Below, in pieces: positions 6,704 through 11,348 of a stretch of 11,348 nt of DNA (within the stretch, counting starts at the first letter, position 1; each line of letters begins with the position of its first letter). Position numbers and translations under genes: made by a program. Origin of the DNA: Candidatus Blautia intestinipullorum (GTDB lineage Bacteria > Bacillota > Clostridia > Lachnospirales > Lachnospiraceae); contig DWVA01000331.1 in NCBI GenBank assembly GCA_019120475.1, positions 1 through 11,348 of the forward strand, given 5' to 3'. The notes beneath the pieces are model-generated. The model did no database searches, was not told the DNA's origin, and was given only the letters and a program-made list of their open reading frames with translations.

Positions 6704-6718
6704 TGTAGCAAAATTACA
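6704..6718. promoter_or_regulatory. Candidate RpiR-family operator 2 (TGTAG-N5-TTACA)
   Basis: TGTAGCAAAATTACA overlaps the rpiR stop codon. It matches the half-site layout of the site at 7600-7614 with the same spacing. It differs by one base from TGTARTwwwAYTACA, the pattern I recall for HexR, a proteobacterial RpiR-family member. It lies about 65 bp upstream of the phn -35 element. Binding by this particular regulator is inference. Confidence 0.3.
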
Positions 6719-7586
6719 AGGGCGGGTACGCTTTGTCCCGTATGGTCCGGCTGTTCTTGTCCAGCTGTTTCGCAAAGCGGTCATAATCCGAAGCGATCAG
6801 CCCCATATAGATCATATCCACCACCATCATCTGAGAGGTTCGCGAAAAGATCGCGTCCCCGTAAAAGAGCTGTTCCTGGCTGGTGCAGATCAGAAGATCC
6901 GCATATCTGGAGATCAGCGAGTTGCGGAAGCTGGTGATCACGATCGTCTTCGCGCCGCTTTTTTTCGCTTCTTTCATAACTTCCACCGTGTCTCTGGAAT
7001 ATCCGGAAAAGGAGATCCCGACAGCCACATCCTTTTCTGTAAGACTTCCGGCGCTGATCTTCTGATGATAATAATCGTCAAAATGGCGGCACTGGAATCC
7101 CAGATAGAGAAGCTTTGTCAAAAGGTCAAGCGCTACGGCGTTGGAGTTCTCCACGCTGTAGATTTCAATGATCCTGGCCTGTTTCAGCGCCTGGATCACC
7201 TTCTTATATACGCTTATGGAAAAGCTCTTCAGCGTTTCCTCCATCATCCGTTCTGTGGTTGCCACAACTTTTCCCGGAATATCCTCCAGCTTGTCTTTCC
7301 TGCTGAGCGAATATCCGTACATAGGATTTCTGTCCTCTTTTTCTTCTTTCTCTCCGGCAAGCTGTTCCACAACAGCGTATCTCAGTTCCTTGTATCCCTT
7401 AAATCCCAGGGCCTTTGTCAGGCGGACAATCGTAGGCTGGCTGACCCCGCTTTTTTTCGCCAGTTTTTCCAGAGACAGTTCCCGTATTTTTTCCATATGA
7501 GCCAGAATATAGTCCGCGGCCCGTTTTTCCGACGCTCTCAGATCTCCATATCTTGTTTCGATCAAAATCGTGATCCCGTTTTTCAT
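6714..7586 (-). CDS. MurR/RpiR-family transcriptional regulator (HTH plus SIS domain)
   Basis: The 290-residue protein has the two-domain layout of the family. The N-terminal RpiR-type helix-turn-helix spans about residues 1-77, with the recognition region LAKKSGVSQPTIVRLTKALGF (42-62). A charged linker rich in Glu/Lys follows (78-105). The SIS sugar-phosphate isomerase fold covers about 125-260, with FSGYSRDTVEVMKEAKKSGAKT (193-214) as the ligand-binding loop and helix. SIS domains usually sense phosphosugars; here the neighbouring phn genes suggest a phosphonate or related phosphorylated ligand. AAGGGG lies 8 nt before the ATG. The gene ends at its own terminator, immediately upstream of the phn promoter on the same strand, which makes it the likely local regulator (inference). 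Confidence 0.93.
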   Translation of the reverse strand: MKNGITILIETRYGDLRASEKRAADYILAHMEKIRELSLEKLAKKSGVSQPTIVRLTKALGFKGYKELRYAVVEQLAGEKEEKEDRNPMYGYSLSRKDKLEDIPGKVVATTERMMEETLKSFSISVYKKVIQALKQARIIEIYSVENSNAVALDLLTKLLYLGFQCRHFDDYYHQKISAGSLTEKDVAVGISFSGYSRDTVEVMKEAKKSGAKTIVITSFRNSLISRYADLLICTSQEQLFYGDAIFSRTSQMMVVDMIYMGLIASDYDRFAKQLDKNSRTIRDKAYPPL

Positions 7587-7599
7587 ACGCGAAACCCCT

Positions 7600-7614
7600 T
7601 GTAGTATTTCTACA
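7600..7614. promoter_or_regulatory. Candidate RpiR autoregulatory operator (TGTAG-N5-CTACA)
   Basis: TGTAGTATTTCTACA is a 15-bp dyad with perfect 5-bp arms just upstream of the rpiR ribosome binding site and downstream of its likely promoter. It deviates by one base from TGTARTwwwAYTACA, the pattern I recall for HexR of the same family. A protein bound here could block rpiR transcription as a roadblock. Confidence 0.4.
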
Positions 7615-7649
7615 GAAAAAGCCGTATTTTTCTGATCTTCTATTTTCTT

Positions 7650-7658
7650 ATTTTAACA
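7650..7658 (-). promoter_or_regulatory. Possible extended -10 promoter of the RpiR gene
   Basis: Minus-strand TGTTAAAAT fits an extended -10 (TGn plus TAAAAT, 5 of 6). No -35 consensus is present at 17 bp. It lies 64 bp upstream of the rpiR ATG and past the terminator of the cobalt operon, where a promoter is needed. Confidence 0.4.
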
Positions 7659-7710
7659 GAACCGGTATTTTCTCCGCTTTCCCGTATTTGTTAAATCTTT
7701 GTAAAATCCT

Positions 7711-7737
7711 GAAAAGGAAGCCTTTTATCTGGCTTCC
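7711..7737 (-). terminator. Terminator of the cbi-flavodoxin operon
   Basis: GGAAGCC (7731-7737 on the minus strand) and GGCTTCC (7716-7722) form a 7-bp stem with an 8-base loop, followed by TTTTC. The 5' arm lies inside the last codons of the flavodoxin gene and the stop codon falls in the loop. Confidence 0.7.
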
Positions 7738-8231
7738 CATCTTTTCAGCAGTTCATCGCACTCCCGGACATGGCTTCCGTGAATGGACAGGCCGCTGTCT
7801 ACTTCCGCCCCGGGACAGAGCTTTCTTATATCTTCCACACTGGTTCCCATTCCGCTTCCCTCATTGGTGCAGAAAGGGCGGATGATTTTTCCGTCAAAAT
7901 TAAAATGCTCCAGAAAAGTAAATACTGCCATAGGCATGGTTCCGCAGTAATTCGGATAGCCCAGATAGATCACGTCATATTCTTCAATGCTCTCGGGAAA
8001 TCCTGCCAGCTCCGGACGGGCGTTTTCTTTTTTATCCTTCACAGCTTCCGCCACGCATTTCTTATATTCCAAAGAATACGGCTCCTTCATCTCGATCCGG
8101 AACATATCGGCTCCGATGGCTGCCTGAAGCTTCGCCGCCGCAATCTCAGTGTTTCCCACATCCACATATCTCATTTCTCCGCCGAAATAGTTTTCTCCTG
8201 CTCTTGAAAAAAATGCGATCAACTGATTCAT
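7725..8231 (-). CDS. Flavodoxin (flavodoxin_4-like), last gene of the cobalt operon
   Basis: The 168-residue protein is a single flavodoxin-fold domain that should bind FMN and carry electrons in the cytoplasm. The phosphate-binding region is FFSRAGENY (7-15), followed by a VGNTEIAA segment (25-32). The isoalloxazine-contacting loops are LGYPNYCGTMP (94-104) and CTNEGSGMGTS (121-131). AGGAGG sits 8 nt before the ATG. It starts only 21 bp after the cbiO stop, with no terminator between, so it belongs to the B12-riboswitch operon. That context suggests a role in cobalt or corrinoid metabolism, for example reducing Co(II) corrinoids before adenosylation; this is inference. General flavodoxin-type quinone or nitro reduction is the alternative. 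Confidence 0.9.
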   Translation of the reverse strand: MNQLIAFFSRAGENYFGGEMRYVDVGNTEIAAAKLQAAIGADMFRIEMKEPYSLEYKKCVAEAVKDKKENARPELAGFPESIEEYDVIYLGYPNYCGTMPMAVFTFLEHFNFDGKIIRPFCTNEGSGMGTSVEDIRKLCPGAEVDSGLSIHGSHVRECDELLKRWEAR

Positions 8232-8252
8232 AACGATATCCTCCTGTTTTCT

Positions 8253-9092
8253 CTAAATTTCCCTGATGTACCGTTCCAGATCCGCCAGGCGCCTGGGAAC
8301 AGGCAGATTCGGACTCAGGATCCCTTTCTGGCAGAGCGCTTCAAACAGTTCCAGGACCGCAGGCTGTTCAAGATTGGTTTCCTGTAGGATTTCTCTGTCT
8401 GCAAACACCTGATCCGGCGTCCCCGCCGCCAGAACGCGTCCGTCTTTAAAAAGAAATACCTGATCCGCCCATCCCATAGCGTAATCCGCGTCATGGGTAG
8501 CCATCATAACTGTGATTCCCTGTTCTGTAAGCTGATCCACGATCCTGTTGACGATCGTGGTATGTCTGGGATCCAGGGCCGCCGCCGGCTCATCCAGTAT
8601 GATAATATCCGGATGCATCACCAGAATATCGGCAATAGAAACCTGCTTCTTCTGTCCTCCGCTGAGCGCATGCGTAGGTTTATGCCGGAAAGGAGTGATC
8701 TCAAGACGGCGGATCACTTCCTCCACTTCTCTGGCGGCCTCCTCCTCCGAAACTCCCAGATTCAGAATGCCAAAAGAAATTTCCTGATATACGCTGGCCG
8801 AAAAAAGCTGGTTATCCGGATCCTGGAACACGATCCCTACCCTCTGCCGCAGCTTTAAAAGTCCTTTTCTGGAATAGTCGTATGGCTTTCCATCCAGATA
8901 AAGGCAGCCTTTGGACGGCTTCAGTATACCGTTGCAGCATAGAAAAAAAGTAGATTTTCCAGAGCCGTTGGCTCCCATAAAAGCAATCTTTTTTCCCCGC
9001 TCGATCTCCAGGGAAAGGCCGTTCAGGGAGTGACTCTTTTCTCCTTCATAAGAAAAATATAGATCCTCAGCCTTCAGTATCACATCTTTCAT
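8253..9092 (-). CDS. cbiO: Cobalt ECF transporter ATPase CbiO
   Basis: It hydrolyses ATP to drive the CbiMNQO cobalt importer at the inner face of the membrane. The 279 residues are the normal length for the family. Walker A is GANGSGKST (40-48), the Q-loop motif FQDPDNQLF (89-97) is typical of ECF ATPases, the signature is ALSGGQKK (142-149), Walker B is IIILDEP (163-169) and the H-loop is His200. All ATPase motifs are intact, in contrast to the ABC remnant in the phn unit. AGGAG lies 9 nt before the ATG. A 59-bp gap with a GC-rich hairpin separates it from cbiQ. Only one ATPase gene is present, so it would act as a homodimer. Confidence 0.96.
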   Translation of the reverse strand: MKDVILKAEDLYFSYEGEKSHSLNGLSLEIERGKKIAFMGANGSGKSTFFLCCNGILKPSKGCLYLDGKPYDYSRKGLLKLRQRVGIVFQDPDNQLFSASVYQEISFGILNLGVSEEEAAREVEEVIRRLEITPFRHKPTHALSGGQKKQVSIADILVMHPDIIILDEPAAALDPRHTTIVNRIVDQLTEQGITVMMATHDADYAMGWADQVFLFKDGRVLAAGTPDQVFADREILQETNLEQPAVLELFEALCQKGILSPNLPVPRRLADLERYIREI

Positions 9093-9107
9093 CTGTCCAT
9101 TCTCCTG

Positions 9108-9147
9108 CCGGCGCCGGAGCGCAGAGACGAGAACCTCTCTCTGCTCC
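9108..9147 (-). repeat. GC-rich hairpin between cbiQ and cbiO
   Basis: On the minus strand GGAGC plus AGAGA pairs with TCTCT plus GCTCC, with a 2-base bulge and a 10-base loop. The perfect palindrome CCGGCGCCGG (9108-9117) abuts it. It fills the only sizeable gap in the operon and ends just before the cbiO ribosome binding site (AGGAG). No T-run follows, so it is not a terminator. It may stabilise mRNA or tune CbiO translation. Confidence 0.5.
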
Positions 9148-9151
9148 GCCG

Positions 9152-9922
9152 CTAAAATTTTTCTATAACAACAAGTCCATAAAGAATTATCTCAAAAAAA
9201 CCGATCCAGAGTATTTCCGTCTTCCGGGGCGGAAAATTCTCGTTTAATACCCGGATATCCCCATTATAGCACCTGGATTCCATGGCGTCATACAGTGCGT
9301 CGGATTTTTTCATAGCCCGGATGAACAGAGCGGAGGCCATGGCGCCGAAGGACTTCATGGATGTCCTGTAGTCTCTGTTTCCCAGCCTTGAATTCTGCGA
9401 AACACGAATGGCATGGGCGACTTCAAATAACACAAAAATAAAACGGTAGATCAGAAGCATCAGCTCCAGGATCAGCTTCGGGCAGCGCAGCTTCCGCAGA
9501 ACTCCCAGAATGTCCGGCATGGGAGTATGAAAGGACAGAAAATACAGGCAGGATACACTGGAAAGAGCAGTCAGGATCAGTTTCAGCGCGTACATCAGAG
9601 ATTCCCTGCTCCCTGTCAGATAAATGCTCCCTAACTCTACCGCAAACAGATCCAGCGGCGTATGAGAGATATTGATGACAATGGCAAAACTGCTGAGAAG
9701 AAGAAACACCAGCGGCACCGTCAGATAACGCAGATAACAGGAAAAGGGAATCCCCCCTTTCCATACGCTGAGGATTCCCAGTAAAATCAGAACAAAACAG
9801 GAAACTGTCACTGAGCGGCTGAGCACACAGGCACATAAACTCAGAACTGAAAAAGCAAATTTTTCTCCTGCATTTACATATCTTAATTTGGAATTATAGC
9901 ACAGCCTGTCAATGGTCATCAT
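9152..9922 (-). CDS. cbiQ: Cobalt ECF transporter transmembrane component CbiQ
   Basis: This is the T component that couples the ATPase to CbiM. The 256-residue protein has several membrane segments between about residues 22 and 160 plus one near the C-terminus. The conserved cytoplasmic coupling region RVSQNSRLGNRDYRTS (173-188) and the second coupling motif ALYDAMESRCYNG (about 210-222) are the hallmarks of CbiQ/EcfT proteins. It starts 10 bp after the cbiN stop. The bases before its two adjacent ATG codons (GGACAGAAG) form only a weak ribosome binding site, so translational coupling to cbiN is likely. Confidence 0.95.
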   Translation of the reverse strand: MMTIDRLCYNSKLRYVNAGEKFAFSVLSLCACVLSRSVTVSCFVLILLGILSVWKGGIPFSCYLRYLTVPLVFLLLSSFAIVINISHTPLDLFAVELGSIYLTGSRESLMYALKLILTALSSVSCLYFLSFHTPMPDILGVLRKLRCPKLILELMLLIYRFIFVLFEVAHAIRVSQNSRLGNRDYRTSMKSFGAMASALFIRAMKKSDALYDAMESRCYNGDIRVLNENFPPRKTEILWIGFFEIILYGLVVIEKF

Positions 9923-9932
9923 CTTCTGTCCG

Positions 9933-10235
9933 TCATTCTCCCCGTCCCTGTTTTTTCCGTTCTACAAATCTTCCCATGAAGAAGGCTACGATGCCTACGC
10001 CTATGCCTGTCTGCACACAGAACAGCAGGCTTTCCACTTCTCCCGGAAGTTCTCCTCCCAGGGCTCTCTCAAGCACAGGAGTGGCCCATGCTTCATATTC
10101 GGAATCCACTTCTTCCACAACTGCGCTTCCTGCATCGTCCGATCCGCCGAACTCGGCGTCCTTTAAAAGAAAGAGCGGGATAAAGGCAATCAGCAGCACA
10201 GCTACGATCAATGCGATTACAGTTCCTTTTTTCAT
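9933..10235 (-). CDS. cbiN: Cobalt ECF transporter small subunit CbiN
   Basis: The 100-residue protein has the expected CbiN layout: an N-terminal membrane helix (about residues 5-24), an acidic external loop rich in Asp/Glu (25-60) and a second helix (about 69-88), ending in a basic cytoplasmic tail. The LPGEVESLLFCVQTGIGVGI segment is typical of the family. CbiN assists metal loading into CbiM. Its ATG comes one base after the cbiM stop, with AAGGAGG 9 nt upstream inside the end of cbiM. Confidence 0.94.
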   Translation of the reverse strand: MKKGTVIALIVAVLLIAFIPLFLLKDAEFGGSDDAGSAVVEEVDSEYEAWATPVLERALGGELPGEVESLLFCVQTGIGVGIVAFFMGRFVERKKQGRGE

Positions 10236-10236
10236 T

Positions 10237-10983
10237 TTACCGTTCCTCCTTTAAAAAACCTGCCGCGCGCAGTTCCGGTTTTGCATAGGTTTCCAGCGCA
10301 GCTATGATCAGTACCGTCAGGATTCCTTCGATAACCGCAAGCGGAATCTGTGTAGGGGCAAATACCGCCAGAAACTTGGCGAAAGCGCCGCCGATGGAAA
10401 CATCCGAGTGATGAGCCGCCGCCAGTTGGAAGGCCGTTACACAGTATGTAAAAAGATCTCCCAGAGCTGCGGCGAGAAATACAGCCAGTCTCTTATTTAC
10501 TCCGCCTTTCTGGCAGAGACGGTATACGCCGTAAGATACAAAAGGACCTGCCACTGCCATGGAGAACACATTGGCTCCCAGAGTGGTCAGCCCTCCGTGG
10601 GCAAGAAGGATCGCCTGGAACAGAAGAACGATCAGTCCCAGAATACTTACTGCCCCGGGACCAAATAAAAGGGCTCCCAGCCCTGTTCCCGTCATATGAG
10701 AGCAGCTTCCCGTCACAGATGGTATCTTCAAAGACGAGATCACAAAGATAAAGGCTCCGGCCATTGCAAGAAGCGGCAGCACCCTCCTGTTCTCATTTAA
10801 GGATTTCCGGATGGAGCGAAAACCCATCCACAGAAAGGGAAGGCAGATCACTCCCCAGGCAATGCAGAAGCCTCCCGGAAGATAGCCTTCCATAATGTGC
10901 ATGGCGTTTACGTTCTGACTTATACCCAGTGTACAGATCAGAACCGCAGCCAGCAGGATACGGTGTTTTTTGTTTTTTGTCAT
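10237..10983 (-). CDS. cbiM: Cobalt ECF transporter substrate-specific component CbiM
   Basis: This is the membrane subunit that captures Co2+. The frame is open back to an ATG at 11058, but that codon lies inside the riboswitch terminator region. GGAG (10992-10995) lies 8 nt before the ATG at 10983, giving a 248-residue precursor. The first 27 residues are a signal peptide (KNKKHR, hydrophobic core, then NVNA). Cleavage there exposes MHIMEGYLP, the mature N-terminus in which the second-position His ligates the metal in this family. Further signatures are the SCSHMTGTGLGALLFGPG segment, with a second His-rich metal loop, and AHGGLTTLGANVFSMAVAGP. Under the cobalamin riboswitch, cobalt rather than nickel is the expected substrate. 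Confidence 0.96.
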   Translation of the reverse strand: MTKNKKHRILLAAVLICTLGISQNVNAMHIMEGYLPGGFCIAWGVICLPFLWMGFRSIRKSLNENRRVLPLLAMAGAFIFVISSLKIPSVTGSCSHMTGTGLGALLFGPGAVSILGLIVLLFQAILLAHGGLTTLGANVFSMAVAGPFVSYGVYRLCQKGGVNKRLAVFLAAALGDLFTYCVTAFQLAAAHHSDVSIGGAFAKFLAVFAPTQIPLAVIEGILTVLIIAALETYAKPELRAAGFLKEER

Positions 10984-11029
10984 TTTCTCTTCTCCTTTCG
11001 TGATCAGGCAGCCGTATTTCTTATGAAAT

Positions 11030-11051
11030 AAAAAAACTGCCTTAACGGCAG
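11030..11051 (-). terminator. Riboswitch-controlled terminator 2 (cbiM-proximal)
   Basis: CTGCC-GTTAA-GGCAG on the minus strand is followed by seven T residues. It lies 47 bp before the cbiM start and downstream of the riboswitch, the position of the OFF terminator of the expression platform. Its 3' arm GGCAG could also pair with the identical CTGCC of the B12 box, a possible route to antitermination (inference). Confidence 0.75.
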
Positions 11052-11055
11052 GATG

Positions 11056-11078
11056 CAAAAACAGGCCTTCTTCAGGCC
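11056..11078 (-). terminator. Riboswitch-linked terminator 1
   Basis: GGCCT (11078-11074) and AGGCC (11068-11064) form a 5-bp GC-rich stem with a 5-base loop, followed by TGTTTTTG on the minus strand. It directly precedes terminator 2, so the two hairpins stand in tandem in the leader. Confidence 0.55.
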
Positions 11079-11085
11079 GATGTCC

Positions 11086-11118
11086 TTACACCTGATCATA
11101 CTCCGTAATCGTGTGTAA
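11086..11118 (-). promoter_or_regulatory. Linker hairpin between the riboswitch aptamer and the terminators
   Basis: TTACAC (11118-11113) pairs with GTGTAA (11091-11086) around a 21-base loop. It lies just after the aptamer and before terminator 1, where an antiterminator or alternate fold would be expected. Its role is inferred from position only. Confidence 0.3.
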
Positions 11119-11123
11119 CGCTC

Positions 11124-11277
11124 ATACAAAGGCAGGTCTTCTGACTCGGGCGTCTCTGCTGTGCTCTGTCTTCCCGGTTTCCCAGTGACATATGAAGATA
11201 CAGCTCTTCCCATACAGCGGCGGGACCGTGAAAGTTTCTCACTTTCTTCCCTTTTCATCCTTGCGGAACCTTTGTAT
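11124..11277 (-). promoter_or_regulatory. Cobalamin riboswitch aptamer
   Basis: The minus strand shows the conserved parts in order: GATGAAAAGGGAAG, the core ACGGTCCCGCCGCTGT (11229-11214), GGGAAG, CACTGGG, CCGGGAAG and the B12 box AGTCAGAAGACCTGCC (11146-11131). Helix P1 is a perfect 9-bp pair of ATACAAAGG (11277-11269) with CCTTTGTAT (11132-11124), which defines both ends. It precedes cbiM by about 140 bp with terminators between, so adenosyl- or methylcobalamin should switch the operon off by premature termination. Confidence 0.95.
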
Positions 11278-11295
11278 ACCTGATTAATCCATTAT

Positions 11296-11325
11296 ATTAT
11301 ATTCATTTTTGCAAACATTAGTCAA
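11296..11325 (-). promoter_or_regulatory. Promoter of the cbiMNQO-flavodoxin operon
   Basis: On the minus strand TTGACT (11325-11320) and TATAAT (11301-11296) are separated by 18 bp, about 19 bp upstream of the riboswitch P1 helix. A second overlapping TATAAT (11296-11291) has unsuitable spacing. The surrounding sequence is strongly AT-rich. Confidence 0.75.
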
Positions 11326-11348
11326 TACTAACTCCCATATATTATAAT

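Noticed and set aside
10984..11058. N-terminal extension of cbiM to an ATG at 11058
   Set aside because: The extension covers terminator 2 and removes the signal peptide from the N-terminus; the ATG at 10983 has a clear ribosome binding site.
11004..11258. Minus-strand open frame of 84 codons
   Set aside because: It lies wholly inside the cobalamin riboswitch and its terminators; the reading frame is incidental.
1..11348. CRISPR array, insertion sequence, phage or toxin-antitoxin module
   Set aside because: No regularly spaced repeats, transposase, integrase or small toxin/antitoxin pair was found; apart from the phn scar the gene content is ordinary chromosomal.

Overview
The window looks like a chromosomal segment of a low-to-moderate-GC anaerobic Firmicute, most likely a gut Clostridia/Lachnospiraceae member. 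This rests on AGGAGG-type ribosome binding sites, the FN3 surface protein style, a UMF1-type MFS carrier, and a cobalamin-riboswitch cbiMNQO operon. The genus cannot be fixed from the sequence alone. No tRNA, rRNA, CRISPR array, insertion sequence or phage gene was seen.

Layout. (1) Positions 3-923 (+): 3' end of a cell-surface protein with fibronectin type III repeats and a Cys-rich tail, closed by a strong terminator. (2) 1192-2393 (-): a GNAT acetyltransferase behind a ThiF/E1-like TcdA (tRNA t6A dehydratase). (3) 2676-3908 (+): a UMF1-family MFS transporter with an extended -10 promoter, a foldable leader and a terminator. (4) 4030-6640 (-): a 2-aminoethylphosphonate (AEP) catabolic unit: promoter, damaged ABC ATPase, phnW, phnX. 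(5) 6651-7660 (-): an RpiR-type regulator with its own terminator and candidate operators. (6) 7711-11325 (-): promoter, cobalamin riboswitch, tandem terminators, cbiM-cbiN-cbiQ-cbiO and a flavodoxin, then a terminator. This is a complete B12-controlled cobalt uptake operon.

How the genes work together. PhnW converts AEP plus pyruvate to phosphonoacetaldehyde plus alanine, and PhnX splits phosphonoacetaldehyde into acetaldehyde and phosphate. The adjacent RpiR protein is the natural candidate regulator. The ABC ATPase that should feed this pathway is broken at both ends. Its expected ATG is ATA behind a good ribosome binding site. Its C-terminal part, and any permease or binding-protein genes that may have followed, are missing: the reading frame runs straight, out of frame, into the phnW start codon, which has no visible ribosome binding site. 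This looks like a recent deletion in a phosphonate uptake/degradation operon and is the most unusual part of the window. In the cobalt operon, CbiM/CbiN/CbiQ/CbiO form an ECF-type Co2+ importer repressed by cobalamin; the flavodoxin at its end may supply electrons, possibly for corrinoid cobalt reduction.
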